A program made the position numbers and the translations under genes. The notes below the pieces were generated by a model that was not told the origin of the DNA, made no database searches, and saw only the letters and a program-made list of their open reading frames with translations. This document shows positions 8,292 through 17,231 of a DNA stretch of 64,000 bases, one piece after another. The stretch is from Firmicutes bacterium HGW-Firmicutes-9. GTDB taxonomy: Bacteria; Bacillota; Clostridia; Christensenellales; CAG-138. Each line of letters starts with the position of its first letter. The first letter of the stretch is position 1. Location of the stretch: positions 186,001 to 250,000 of the forward strand of contig PGZM01000008.1 of the NCBI GenBank assembly GCA_002841395.1. Reading direction: 5' to 3'.

Positions 8292-8475
8292 AACTGCTAC
8301 CTCTAATAAACATATATTCAGATTATACTTGCAAATCATCTGCATTACAAATCATATCTGTGCGGAGTAAAATGCCAAAAGTAATCCGTATCACCTCCCT
8401 CCGTTGCTTTCCCACCTTCAATATGTTAAACTCTCTGGAACGAAAGTATATATAATGAATGGAGCCAGTATAATC

Positions 8476-8745
8476 ATGCATGCCATCGTCACCGTCATCG
8501 GCCAGGACCGCGTGGGTATCATCGCGGGAATCTGCGTCGCCCTCGCCGGAATCAACGTCAACGTCCTCGACATCTCCCAAACCATCCTCGGCGGCATGTT
8601 CACAATGGTCATGCTCGTGGATATCAAGGAAGCGAGCGTCCCGTTTGGCGAGATTTCCAGCGTGCTGGACGCGGAAGGCGAGCGCCTCGGCGTGACGATT
8701 CGCATCCAGCGGGAAGACATCTTCAACGCGATGCACCGCATTTGA
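8476..8745 (+). CDS. UPF0237 ACT-domain protein
   Basis: The 89-aa protein is a single ACT domain: 'AIVTVIGQDRVGIIAGICVALAGINVNVLDISQTILGG' followed by the second beta-alpha-beta unit. It matches UPF0237 proteins in full length. ACT domains bind small ligands such as amino acids and regulate a partner. The start at 8476 gives the usual length; an in-frame ATG at 8455 is possible but would add unrelated residues. The gene lies 12 bp before the UPF0210 gene, a pairing seen in many Firmicutes and archaea. Confidence 0.93.
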   Translation: MHAIVTVIGQDRVGIIAGICVALAGINVNVLDISQTILGGMFTMVMLVDIKEASVPFGEISSVLDAEGERLGVTIRIQREDIFNAMHRI

Positions 8746-8757
8746 GGGGATGACGAC

Positions 8758-10116
8758 ATGATCGACCTCAAGGAAATTTTCGAAACCCAACACATGATCG
8801 ACCGCGAAAACCTCGATATCCGCACCATCACGATGGGGATTTCGCTGCGCGACTGCGCCGACCCCGACCCCAAGCGCGCCACACAGAAGATTTACGACAA
8901 AATCACCCGCTGCGCGGAACGGCTTGTGCCCGTCGGCGAGGACATCGAGCGCGAGATGGGCATTCCCATCGTTAACAAGCGCATCTCGGTGACGCCGATG
9001 GCGTTGGTTGCGGACGCAAGCGAGACGGAGGATTATGTGCCCTTCGCGCTGGCGATGGATCGCGCGGCGAAAGAATGCGGCGTGAACTTCATCGGCGGCT
9101 TTTCTGCGCTCGTGCAAAAAGGCTTTACGCGCGGAGACACGCGGCTGATTCGCTCGATTCCCGAAGCGCTCGCGGTCACGGACTATGTCTGCTCCTCGAT
9201 CAATGTCGCCTCCACACGCGCGGGCATCAACATGGACGCCGTGCGCCTCATGGGCGAGATCATCAAGGCGACCGCCGCGCGCACCGCCGATCGGGACGGC
9301 TTAGGCTGCGCCAAACTCGTCGTGTTTTGCAACGCGGTGGAGGACAACCCCTTCATGGCGGGCGCGTTCCACGGCGTGGGCGAGGCGGAGTGCGTGATCA
9401 ACGTCGGCGTCAGCGGCCCGGGCGTCGTGTGCCACGCGCTCAAGGATGTCAAAGGCCAGCCCATCGACGTGGTCGCCGAGACGGTGAAGCGCACGGCGTT
9501 CAAGGTCACGCGCATGGGTCAGCTCATCGCGCGGGAAGCGTCCACGCGGCTCGGCGTTCCGTTTGGCATCGTCGATCTCAGCCTTGCGCCGACCCCCGCG
9601 CAGGGAGACTCCGTCGCGCGCATCCTCGAGGAGATGGGCTTAGAACGCTGCGGTACGCACGGCACGACCGCCGCGCTCGCGCTGCTCAACGACGCAGTGA
9701 AAAAGGGCGGCGTGATGGCGAGCTCGCAGGTCGGCGGATTGTCCGGCGCGTTCATTCCGGTTTCGGAGGACGAGGGTATGATCGCAGCCGCGCAGGCGGG
9801 CACGTTGACCATCGACAAGCTCGAGGCGATGACATGCGTCTGCTCGGTGGGGTTGGATATGATCGCAGTCCCCGGCGACACGCCCGCGGAGACGATTGCC
9901 GCGATCATCGCGGACGAAGCCGCCATCGGCATGATCAACAACAAGACCACCGCCGTGCGCATCATTCCCGCGCCGGGCAAAGTGGTGGGGGATATGGTCG
10001 AGATGGGCGGCCTGCTCGGCACCGCGCCTGTGATGGCGGTGCACGGCGAATCCAGCGCGGAATTCATCCAGCGCGGCGGGCGCATCCCCGCGCCGCTCAA
10101 CGCCCTGCGCAACTAA
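8758..10116 (+). CDS. UPF0210 (DUF711, PFL family) protein
   Basis: The 452-aa protein matches the UPF0210 family over its full length. Features include '[16 protein letters not shown]' near the start, '[12 protein letters not shown]', '[11 protein letters not shown]' and the C-terminal '[19 protein letters not shown]'. The family is structurally related to glycyl-radical pyruvate formate-lyase, but its reaction is unknown. A GGGGATGAC stretch precedes the ATG. It is translated directly after the UPF0237 ACT protein, which may act as its regulatory partner. A strong terminator follows. Confidence 0.93.
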   Translation: MIDLKEIFETQHMIDRENLDIRTITMGISLRDCADPDPKRATQKIYDKITRCAERLVPVGEDIEREMGIPIVNKRISVTPMALVADASETEDYVPFALAMDRAAKECGVNFIGGFSALVQKGFTRGDTRLIRSIPEALAVTDYVCSSINVASTRAGINMDAVRLMGEIIKATAARTADRDGLGCAKLVVFCNAVEDNPFMAGAFHGVGEAECVINVGVSGPGVVCHALKDVKGQPIDVVAETVKRTAFKVTRMGQLIAREASTRLGVPFGIVDLSLAPTPAQGDSVARILEEMGLERCGTHGTTAALALLNDAVKKGGVMASSQVGGLSGAFIPVSEDEGMIAAAQAGTLTIDKLEAMTCVCSVGLDMIAVPGDTPAETIAAIIADEAAIGMINNKTTAVRIIPAPGKVVGDMVEMGGLLGTAPVMAVHGESSAEFIQRGGRIPAPLNALRN

Positions 10117-10131
10117 CATAAACCAACGCAA

Positions 10132-10168
10132 GCAAACAGCCCGCCGGAAGGCGGGCTGTGTTTGTTTC
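10132..10168 (+). terminator. Intrinsic terminator after the UPF0210 gene
   Basis: The perfect 10-bp stem acagcccgcc / ggcgggctgt has a GAA-type loop and is followed by gtttgttt. It lies between this gene and the convergent gpsA gene and may work in both directions. Confidence 0.9.
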
Positions 10169-10179
10169 GCAAGTTGCTT

Positions 10180-11205
10180 TTATTCGTAATTCTTAGCCAG
10201 CGGGAACTCCTGTCCCTGCGTGCGCGTCATGAGCTCGCGGACGGCTTCCTCCGGTGTTTTTTCGCCGGAAACGACGGAATTGACCGCAAACGTAATCGGC
10301 AGATCGACCTGATACTGCTCTGCAAGACGCATCGCGGCGGGCAGCGCGTTGATGCCCTCGACGACCATGCCGACTTTCTCACAGGCCTCTTTTGCGGAGT
10401 AGCCCTGGCCGATCAGCATGCCCGCGCGGTTGTTGCGGCTGTGCTCGGACGTCGCGGTGACGATGATGTCGCCGATGCCCGCAAGGCCGTAAAACGTCTG
10501 CTCCGCGCAGCCCATCGCGAGACCCAACCGCGTGATTTCGGCGAGTCCTCGCGTGATGATCGCGGCTTTCAGGTTCGCGCCGTAGCCAAGCCCCGCGGAG
10601 ATGCCCGCGGCGAGCGCCACGATGTTTTTCAAGGCTCCACTGACCTCGACGCCCTTGATGTCCGTGCTGGTGTAGACGCGCATCAGCTCGTTGGTAAACA
10701 CGCCCTGCACGAATTCTGCGGCGGTACGATCCTCACTCGCGGAGACGATGGTCGTCGGCAGCTGCTGCGCGACTTCTTCCGCGTGGGTTGGTCCCGAGAG
10801 CGCGACGAGCTTGACGTGATCGTGCGCGCCGCCTTTGTTCAGCACGTCCAGAATGACCTCGGTGAGTGAAAACAGCGTGTTCGGCTCGATTCCCTTTGCA
10901 AGATCCGCAATGATCTGTCCATCGGGGATATACGGCGCGGCTTTTTCCGCCGTTTTGCGCACAAAGACGGACGGAACCGCGAACACAAGCAGGTCTTTTT
11001 TTGCGCAGGTCGATTGCAGATCGTCCGTAAACGCGATGCTGTCGGGCACGATCATGCCGGGCAGGTTCGGGTGCCTGCGGGTTTGCGTAAGCGTGACAAT
11101 TTCCTGCGGGAGCGCAGACCAAACCGTGACATAATGTCCGCTGTCCGCGAGCATCCGCGCGACGGCGACGCCCCACGTGCCCGCGCCGAGAATTCCAATA
11201 TGCAT
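10180..11205 (-). CDS. gpsA: NAD(P)H-dependent glycerol-3-phosphate dehydrogenase
   Basis: This 341-aa cytoplasmic enzyme reduces dihydroxyacetone phosphate to sn-glycerol 3-phosphate for phospholipid synthesis. The N-terminal Rossmann motif GAGTWG is at residues 7-12. The active-site region 'VEVSGALKNIVALAAGISAGLGYGANLKAAIITRGLAE' carries the catalytic lysine and the substrate-binding residues. The C-terminal helical domain ends in 'RELMTRTQGQEFP'. The length is normal. The start at 11205 places the Rossmann strand at the extreme N-terminus, as in the family; a longer frame upstream to 11415 runs into a terminator and other non-coding DNA. It has its own transcript downstream of the thioesterase gene. 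Confidence 0.96.
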   Translation of the reverse strand: MHIGILGAGTWGVAVARMLADSGHYVTVWSALPQEIVTLTQTRRHPNLPGMIVPDSIAFTDDLQSTCAKKDLLVFAVPSVFVRKTAEKAAPYIPDGQIIADLAKGIEPNTLFSLTEVILDVLNKGGAHDHVKLVALSGPTHAEEVAQQLPTTIVSASEDRTAAEFVQGVFTNELMRVYTSTDIKGVEVSGALKNIVALAAGISAGLGYGANLKAAIITRGLAEITRLGLAMGCAEQTFYGLAGIGDIIVTATSEHSRNNRAGMLIGQGYSAKEACEKVGMVVEGINALPAAMRLAEQYQVDLPITFAVNSVVSGEKTPEEAVRELMTRTQGQEFPLAKNYE

Positions 11206-11254
11206 AGAGATGATAATTCCTTTCAACTGCCGGCTGAATCGACCCGGCCTGATC

Positions 11255-11291
11255 CAAAAAGACAGCCCACCGACGGATGTTGTCGATGGGC
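11255..11291 (-). terminator. Intrinsic terminator after the thioesterase gene
   Basis: The stem gcccaccgac / gtcgatgggc (one G-U type mismatch) is followed, on the minus strand, by gtcttttt. It separates the degV-thioesterase transcript from gpsA. Confidence 0.75.
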
Positions 11292-11338
11292 GAAACGTGC
11301 GCGATAACTCCGACGATAGGTGATGGGGAAACGGTTGA

Positions 11339-11851
11339 TTACGCTTCCGGCAGCTCGATCTCCGCGGGATCGTCCTCATACGGATAGCACTGCCAGCTTT
11401 CGCCGTTTGCCTCAAAGTCCGAGATTTCGCTGAGTTTGAGTTTCATGTACTTCGCGGTGGCAAAGACCGCGACCTCTCCATTCGGCAGGAGGATTTCGCC
11501 CTCGCCGGTGAAGATGCGGCGCGTGTTGTCCACGATGCGTCCGGTGACCGTGATCGGCACGCCGTACGGCACGGGCTTTTTGTAGCGCGTGGTGATCTCG
11601 ACGGTGACCGCCCAGGTGTCCGGTTCCAGCGCGGAAATCGCTCTGCCGATGGTCTCGTCCAGCAGCGCCGCGCTGATGCCGCCGTGCAGGCGGCCGGGGT
11701 AGCTCTGGTGGTGTTCGCTGGGCGTAACGCGGGCGGCAAGCGTGCCGTCCTCCAGTTCGAAAAAGTCCGTGTGCAGACCAAATGGGTTATTCACGCCGCA
11801 GACGAAGCAGCCTTTGCCGGCGTTGTGCTTTTTAACGATAATTTTCTTCAA
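11339..11851 (-). CDS. PaaI-type hotdog thioesterase
   Basis: The 170-aa protein has the single hotdog fold of acyl-CoA thioesterases. The signature 'GRLHGGISAALLDE' (HGG at 56-58) is the active-site helix region, and 'AVTVEITTRYKKPVP' is the central strand. A short N-terminal CFVCG segment (C15, C18) is common in this subgroup and may bind metal. Translation appears to start with TTG at 11851, with AGGGA upstream; no ATG fits. It lies 31 bp downstream of degV on the same strand. The substrate is unknown. Confidence 0.88.
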   Translation of the reverse strand: MKKIIVKKHNAGKGCFVCGVNNPFGLHTDFFELEDGTLAARVTPSEHHQSYPGRLHGGISAALLDETIGRAISALEPDTWAVTVEITTRYKKPVPYGVPITVTGRIVDNTRRIFTGEGEILLPNGEVAVFATAKYMKLKLSEISDFEANGESWQCYPYEDDPAEIELPEA

Positions 11852-11882
11852 TACTCGTGTCCCTACCGTAATTTGTTTCTAC

Positions 11883-12725
11883 TTATTTATGCACGAAGAA
11901 GAGCCCGAACGCATTCGGCCCGCCGTGGCAGGCAACCGCCGCGCAAACGGAGAGCGGGATGATCTTCTCGAAATAGTTCAGCTGTTTGATCTGGTCGATG
12001 AGACCGTTCAGCATGGCTTCGTCCTGAATCGAATGCGAGATCATGACCACGGACGGATCCATCAGCTCGTGCTGGGCCAGCATGGTTTCGATGAACTCCT
12101 TCAACGCGCGCTTATAGGTGCCCATGTACTTTTTGCCGACGACGAGCTTGCCATCGCGGATGTTGATGCTCTGGCGAATCTGCAGCGCGCTTGCGCCGAG
12201 ATAGGCGAGTGTTGAGCAGCGTCCGCCCTCATGCAGATACTCCAGCGTTTCGATGATGAAGCTGCCGACGATCTTGTCGCGATAGGCAGTCAGGTGTTCG
12301 ACGAGCTCTTTTGCGGACATGGTGTCTTTGAGGCGTACGGCCTCCATCGCGAGCAGCGCGCTGCCGCTGGAGATCGAGAGCGAGTCGATGACGTAGACGT
12401 TCTCCATCTCAGTGGCCGCGATCACGGCGTTCGCGTAGCAGCTGGACATGCCGGAGCTTTTTGCGATGAAGATCACCGCGTCGTGGTTTTCGAGGCATTG
12501 CTTGAACAGCATCTCATAATCGTTGGGGTTGGCGGCTGCCGTCTGGGGCAGCTTCTTGCTTCTGCGGAAATAGTCGAACAGATCGCTCTGCTTGAGATCA
12601 GGGTAATCCAGATAATCCGTGTCGTCCATGCGGACATAGGATGCGCTGACTTCGATGCCGTACTGCTGCACCATTTCGAGGGTCATGTCAAAGGTGCTGT
12701 CGGCCGCTATACAAATTCGTTCCAT
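11883..12725 (-). CDS. DegV family fatty-acid-binding protein
   Basis: The 280-aa protein matches DegV in length and motifs. The N-terminus 'RICIAADSTFDMT' and 'TAAANPNDYEMLFKQ' form the lipid head-group site, 'SSGMSSCYANAVIAA' lies mid-domain, and the end 'AAVACHGGPNAFGLFF' is the family's H.GP....G motif. DegV/FakB proteins present fatty acids to FakA kinase for phosphorylation. The start at 12725 has AAGGAG at good spacing; ATG 12728 is the alternative. It heads a small operon with the thioesterase. Confidence 0.93.
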   Translation of the reverse strand: MERICIAADSTFDMTLEMVQQYGIEVSASYVRMDDTDYLDYPDLKQSDLFDYFRRSKKLPQTAAANPNDYEMLFKQCLENHDAVIFIAKSSGMSSCYANAVIAATEMENVYVIDSLSISSGSALLAMEAVRLKDTMSAKELVEHLTAYRDKIVGSFIIETLEYLHEGGRCSTLAYLGASALQIRQSINIRDGKLVVGKKYMGTYKRALKEFIETMLAQHELMDPSVVMISHSIQDEAMLNGLIDQIKQLNYFEKIIPLSVCAAVACHGGPNAFGLFFVHK

Positions 12726-13048
12726 CATTGTTCTCCTTAATCGTAATTCGACGATGTCGAGCGGGGAAATCGGATGTTGCGCTGATAGCGATAACAATAG
12801 GATAGATGATTACAAATACATATTATACAGGAAATCGCAACGATTACAAACACAAAACGATGATGAATTGATTTACGTAAAAATTAAAAGTACTGACAGT
12901 ACAAATTTGCCTGATTCTGCCGTGAAATCCTATATTGTTTCGCTGCTCTTTTCTTGCGGCAGCGCATGTGTTACCTTTAGTTTGCCCGATGCATCGCGCG
13001 GGAACAAGAAAAGAAACTGAGTATAAGTTTTTTTATATAGGAGCGAAT
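12726..13048. promoter_or_regulatory. Divergent region with degV promoter
   Basis: On the minus strand TTGTAA (12844-12849) and TATAAT (12822-12827) are 16 bp apart and form a good sigma-A promoter for degV. The plus-strand promoter for the asparaginase gene is not obvious. No gene is seen here. Confidence 0.65.
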
Positions 13049-14059
13049 ATGAAAAAGCTGATGATCCTCTCCACGGGCGGAACGATCGCCTGCACGCAGA
13101 CGGAGGAAGGGCTGATCCCGACGCTGAGCGCGGACGACATCCTCTCCTACGCGCCGGAGGCGAAGAAGCTGGGCGAGATCGAAACCAAGACGATCTTCAA
13201 CCTCGACAGTTCCAACATACAGCCGGAGGAATGGCACCTGATCGCAAAGGCGATCTACGACTGCCTGCCGGACTACGACGGCATCGTCGTGCTGCACGGC
13301 ACGGATACGATGGCGTATACCGCGAGCATGCTTTCGTTCATGCTCAAAAACGTCAACAAACCCGTGGTGATCACCGGCTCGCAACTGCCGGTCGGGCACC
13401 CGCAGACGGACGCGAAGCAAAACCTTCGGGATGCGCTGGTCACCGCCGCGAGCGGGATTGCGGGCGTGCTTGTGGTGTTTGACCGCCAGATCATGCTCGG
13501 CTGCCGCGTGGCAAAAGTGCGCACGACAAGCCAGAACGCGTTTGAGAGCATCAATCGCTCGCCCGTCGGCTGGGTGACGCTCGGGCATGTTCGCATGATC
13601 GATCCGCCGGAGCCTTCCGCGGAAGAGCCGGAGCTGGACGACGCGATTGAGTCCAACGTGTTCCTGCTCAAGCTGATTCCGGGAACGCGACCGGAGGTGT
13701 TTGACGACATCGCGCGGCTGGGTTACCGCGGCGTGGTGATCGAAGGGTTCGGACTAGGCGGGCTGCATTGCCTGCGGCGAAATCTGCTGGACGGCATACA
13801 GAAGCTGTTGGATGAAAACGTTGCGGTGCTGCTCACCACGCAATGCCGCTATGAGCCGAGCGATCCCGCCGTCTACGAAACAGGCCGTCTTGCGCTGGAA
13901 CTCGGCATTTTACAGGCGTACGATATGACGAGCGAATGCGCGGTGACCAAGCTCATGTGGGTGCTGGGGCACGCAAACACGCATGATGAAGTGCGCCGCA
14001 TGATGTATACGAATTTCTGCGGAGAGATCTCTCTGCCGGAAAGCGCGCACGAACAATAA
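13049..14059 (+). CDS. ansA: L-asparaginase, type I (cytoplasmic)
   Basis: The 336-aa enzyme hydrolyses asparagine to aspartate and ammonia. The first catalytic motif, STGGTIAC, holds the nucleophile T12. The second, 'VVLHGTDTMAYTASML', holds the Thr-Asp pair. 'VITGSQLPVG' and 'VVIEGFGLGGLH' are further family blocks. There is no signal peptide, so it is the cytoplasmic type I enzyme. The start at 13049 has AGGAG seven bases upstream; the longer open frame to 12935 is not coding-like. It is a single-gene transcript. Confidence 0.94.
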   Translation: MKKLMILSTGGTIACTQTEEGLIPTLSADDILSYAPEAKKLGEIETKTIFNLDSSNIQPEEWHLIAKAIYDCLPDYDGIVVLHGTDTMAYTASMLSFMLKNVNKPVVITGSQLPVGHPQTDAKQNLRDALVTAASGIAGVLVVFDRQIMLGCRVAKVRTTSQNAFESINRSPVGWVTLGHVRMIDPPEPSAEEPELDDAIESNVFLLKLIPGTRPEVFDDIARLGYRGVVIEGFGLGGLHCLRRNLLDGIQKLLDENVAVLLTTQCRYEPSDPAVYETGRLALELGILQAYDMTSECAVTKLMWVLGHANTHDEVRRMMYTNFCGEISLPESAHEQ

Positions 14060-14078
14060 TCGAGAGAGAAACGCACAA

Positions 14079-14100
14079 ACAGCCCGCTTTGGCGGGCTGT
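14079..14100. terminator. Hairpin between convergent genes, probable terminator
   Basis: The perfect 9-bp stem acagcccgc / gcgggctgt lacks a clean T run on the plus strand (tgcagg). On the minus strand it is followed by tttgtgcgttt. It probably ends transcription of the small gene at 14123-14332 and hinders read-through from the asparaginase gene. Confidence 0.6.
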
Positions 14101-14122
14101 TGCAGGTTGCGAGCGGATGCGA

Positions 14123-14332
14123 TCAGGATTCGAGTTTGCGGAACTCGACCGTCTGCGCTTTGAGTGAGATTTTTCCGACCTGATAGCCGAAGGCGAGCAG
14201 TTCTTTCTTATAATTCAGAAACGAGTGGTCGATCTCGATGCCCACGATCTGATGGATATCATCAAACGTAAGCTTGAACGCGGATTCGCCGCGGGCGGCG
14301 ATATAGTCCCAAAGCGCGTTGTATTTGCTCAT
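14123..14332 (-). CDS. Small conserved-looking protein, 69 aa
   Basis: A 69-aa soluble protein starts at 14332 behind a perfect GGAGG. It has an N-terminal helix (MSKYNALWDYIAARG), a helical middle ('LTFDDIHQIVGIEIDHSFLNYKKEL') and a short strand-rich end. The layout resembles small DUF7662-like proteins, but I cannot name a function. The good ribosome binding site and normal codon use argue that it is real. Confidence 0.65.
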   Translation of the reverse strand: MSKYNALWDYIAARGESAFKLTFDDIHQIVGIEIDHSFLNYKKELLAFGYQVGKISLKAQTVEFRKLES

Positions 14333-14529
14333 GGCTTCCTCCAAAGTGGCTGTCTTTCCAATATTGTATCACGCAAACGGACAAGAACATGTCAGGTTAT
14401 CAAAAGTGATGCCGCGTGAAATCTGCTATTTGATTGCGCATCCAAATGATGATATATTGACTACAGTACAGTTATCTCTTCTTATATACATATCGACGCA
14501 TAGAGACCTTATTTAAGGAGCGAAAACAG

Positions 14530-16923
14530 ATGAGAACAAGTCTTCCGATCAATAACGACTGGCTGTTTGCAGAACAATATATCGAGGGCATGGAACTATC
14601 GCGCGCGGACGAGTCCGCGTTTGTTTCCGTACGGATTCCGCACACGAGCCGCGAATTGCCGCTGAATAACTTCGACGAGCGGGAGAGCCAGCTCATCAGT
14701 TGCTATCGCAGACGTATCCGCGTTGTGCCGCAGTCGGGCAGGCGCATGTTTTTGCACTTTGAGGGCGTGATGGCCGCAGCGAAGGTATATTTCAACGGCA
14801 AGCTGCTCGCCGAACACCTCGGCGGCTATACGCCGTTTACCTGCGAACTCACGGGGCTTGTCACGGGCGCGGACGACGTTGTTGCCGTGGTCGTGGACGC
14901 TACCGAGCGCAGCGATATCCCGCCGTTTGGCTACGTGATCGACTACCTGACCTACGGCGGCATCTACCGTGAGGTCTGGTTGGAGGAGACGGACGAGCTC
15001 TACATCCAAAACGCGCACGCAAAGACGATGCAGACCAAAGACGGTTGGCAGGTTGAGACGGACATTTATCTTGACAATCTTTCCGGCATTTCCGGCGCGG
15101 CGGAGTTGGAGCTGACGATTTCGGGCAAGGATGGCATCATCAGCAACCATAAAGAGAGCATCACGCTATACGGCGAAAGAAACGAAACCGTCACCGTCTC
15201 GTTTGCCGCGGGCGATGTGCGCCTATGGGAGTTGGACGAACCGAATCTATACGATCTTACCATCAAGCTTCAGCAAGAGAATCAGGAGATCGACGCATAT
15301 GCCTGCCGGATCGGCTTCCGCACGGCGCAGTTCATGCCGGAGGGATTCTTCCTCAATGGCAAGCGCGTCAAGATCCGCGGACTGAACCGCCACCAGAGCT
15401 ATCCATATGTCGGCTACGCGATGCCGAAACGCGCGCAGGAGATGGACGCGGAGCTGCTCAAGCGCGAGCTTGGCGTAAACCTCGTCCGTACGAGCCACTA
15501 TCCGCAGTCCAAACATTTTCTCGATCGTTGCGACGAGCTAGGTCTTTTGGTGTTTGAAGAATTCCCGGGCTGGCAATACATCGGAAACGATGTGTGGAAA
15601 AAGAACGCTATACAGTCGCTGGAAGAGATGATCACGCGCGACTGGAACCACCCGAGCATCGTGCTCTGGGGCGTACGCATCAACGAGTCGCAGGACGACG
15701 ACGCGTTTTACCGCGAGACAAACGCCCTCGCGCACCGGCTGGACGCAACGCGGCAAACGGGCGGCGTGCGAAACTTCGCGGGCAGCCACTTCTTTGAGGA
15801 TGTCTACACCTACAACGACTTTGTGCACAGCGGCCTCAACGAAGCGCTCAAGACGCGCAAAGAGGTTGCGCACGCAAGCGTTCCATATCTTGTGACCGAG
15901 CATAACGGGCATATGTTCCCGACGAAGAAAATCGACCACGAGGAGAAGCGCGTGGAGCATGCGCTCCGGCATCTTTGTGTGCTCAACAGCGCGTACGGCG
16001 CGGATGAAATCTCCGGCGCGGTCGGCTGGTGCATGAGCGACTACAACACCCACAAGGATTTCGGCAGCGGGGACAAGATTTGCTACCATGGCGTGACGGA
16101 CATGTTCCGCCTGCCGAAATTTGCGGCCTACGCCTATCGTTCGCAGCAGGACAGCGAGCCGATCATGGAGGTCGCCTCCGGCATGAACCAGGGCGAGCGC
16201 ACGGGCTCCAACCTCAGCAGCGTGCATGTGTTCACCAACTGCGATTCCGTCAAGCTCTATAAAAACGGCGCTTACGTCGGCGAATATTTCCCGGATCGCA
16301 AAACGTATCCCAATCTCCCGCACCCGCCGGTCGTCATCACGGACTTCATCGGCGAGCTGATGGCAAACGCGGAAGGGTACAGCAAACAGGACGCGGATCG
16401 CATCAAGAAGATTTTCGCCGCGATTTTGACCTATGGCGACAAGTCGCTGCCGCTAAAGTACAAGCTCATGATGGGATACAGCATGCTCAAAATGAAGCTT
16501 TCGTATGAGGATGCGGTCAATCTCTACATGCGCTATGTTGCGGGCTGGGGGTCGGAATCGACCGAGTTTGTGTTTGAAGGTTATCGTAACGGCGAACGCG
16601 TTGCCGTCGTCAAGCGCGGCGCTTCCGAAGGTGTTGCACTTCGCGTCACGCCCGATTGCACGGTGCTCGTCGAAGGCGACACTTACGACGTCTGCCGCGT
16701 CGTCGTGGAACACGTCGATCAATTCGGCATGGTGCTGCCATACTCGACAGAGGCGGTACGCGTCAACGTCTCCGACGCGGGCGAGCGCATCGGCCCGGAA
16801 CTGATTCCACTTACGGGCGGGGCAACGGCATTCTGGGTAAAATCGACGGGACGGGGAGAGGTCACGATCTCTGTTGAATCCCCGCGCTATGGCAAGCAGG
16901 TGCAGAAACTCACTGTCACTTAA
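14530..16923 (+). CDS. Glycoside hydrolase family 2 (beta-galactosidase/glucuronidase-like)
   Basis: The 797-aa cytoplasmic enzyme has no signal peptide. The order is: N-terminal sugar-binding jelly roll (about 10-165, with 'GGYTPF' and 'DYLTYGGIYREVWLE'), an immunoglobulin-like domain (165-275), the catalytic barrel (about 280-560) and C-terminal domains. 'RGLNRHQSYPYVGYA' and 'VNLVRTSHYPQS' are family landmarks. The acid/base residue is E386 in WGVRINES and the nucleophile E457 in LVTEHNG. The C-terminal part has a helical insertion ('EGYSKQDADRIKKIF...') seen in related Clostridial enzymes. AAGGAG lies at 14515-14520. The exact glycoside is unknown. It is a single gene, ending before the riboswitch. 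Confidence 0.92.
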   Translation: MRTSLPINNDWLFAEQYIEGMELSRADESAFVSVRIPHTSRELPLNNFDERESQLISCYRRRIRVVPQSGRRMFLHFEGVMAAAKVYFNGKLLAEHLGGYTPFTCELTGLVTGADDVVAVVVDATERSDIPPFGYVIDYLTYGGIYREVWLEETDELYIQNAHAKTMQTKDGWQVETDIYLDNLSGISGAAELELTISGKDGIISNHKESITLYGERNETVTVSFAAGDVRLWELDEPNLYDLTIKLQQENQEIDAYACRIGFRTAQFMPEGFFLNGKRVKIRGLNRHQSYPYVGYAMPKRAQEMDAELLKRELGVNLVRTSHYPQSKHFLDRCDELGLLVFEEFPGWQYIGNDVWKKNAIQSLEEMITRDWNHPSIVLWGVRINESQDDDAFYRETNALAHRLDATRQTGGVRNFAGSHFFEDVYTYNDFVHSGLNEALKTRKEVAHASVPYLVTEHNGHMFPTKKIDHEEKRVEHALRHLCVLNSAYGADEISGAVGWCMSDYNTHKDFGSGDKICYHGVTDMFRLPKFAAYAYRSQQDSEPIMEVASGMNQGERTGSNLSSVHVFTNCDSVKLYKNGAYVGEYFPDRKTYPNLPHPPVVITDFIGELMANAEGYSKQDADRIKKIFAAILTYGDKSLPLKYKLMMGYSMLKMKLSYEDAVNLYMRYVAGWGSESTEFVFEGYRNGERVAVVKRGASEGVALRVTPDCTVLVEGDTYDVCRVVVEHVDQFGMVLPYSTEAVRVNVSDAGERIGPELIPLTGGATAFWVKSTGRGEVTISVESPRYGKQVQKLTVT

Positions 16924-16944
16924 CAATTGTTTGTGATGAAGTCA

Positions 16945-16973
16945 TTGACACTTATGCGCTCGCATGTTAAGTT
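16945..16973 (+). promoter_or_regulatory. Promoter for the riboswitch transcript
   Basis: TTGACA (16945-16950) and TAAGTT (16968-16973) are separated by 17 bp. Transcription would start near 16980, just before the riboswitch. Confidence 0.7.
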
Positions 16974-16987
16974 ATATTTACACAAAG

Positions 16988-17062
16988 TAATCGGCAAAGT
17001 CTGCGAAAGTAGGCGGCGCAAAGCTAAAGGGTCTAAGGGCGAACGCCTATGACAGCCAGTTG
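16988..17062 (+). ncRNA. Cyclic-di-GMP-I (GEMM-I) riboswitch aptamer
   Basis: The sequence follows the GEMM-I consensus. GGCAAA starts near 16993. P2 is gucu/aggc with a CGAAAG tetraloop region. GCGCAAAGC follows, then a P3 carrying 'gggtctaag' and 'gcctatgac', and the closing 'agcc' that forms P1 with the opening ggc. The rest of the 16924-17231 region is its promoter and expression platform. The family senses c-di-GMP; a minority of GEMM-I RNAs prefer cGAMP (3',3'), and I cannot settle that here. The bases around 17058-17063 (agttgc) can also pair with gcaact at 17095-17100, so aptamer and terminator compete. Confidence 0.93.
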
Positions 17063-17091
17063 CAACATGAAGTCACTTTTTATGGCTTACC

Positions 17092-17131
17092 GTAGCAACT
17101 TGGCACGATCTGTGCAGGTTGCTACTTTCTT
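17092..17131 (+). terminator. Riboswitch expression-platform terminator
   Basis: A long hairpin (gtagcaac / gttgctac with an inner ggcac / gtgc stem) is followed by tttctt. Its 5' arm can alternatively pair with the 3' flank of aptamer P1. By this arrangement ligand binding should free the terminator and switch the gene off; this is inference from pairing. Confidence 0.85.
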
Positions 17132-17231
17132 ATAACGGCAGACTGACGCACGCACCATTCGAACAGTGCTTAGATGAGAGAGCATGAAGCACCGTTCAAC
17201 AAATAAATATCCCGAAAGGATGGAACAACAT

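Noticed and set aside
11206..11415. N-terminal extension of GpsA by 70 residues
   Set aside because: It would run through a terminator and push the Rossmann motif away from the N-terminus; MHIGILGAG is the expected start.
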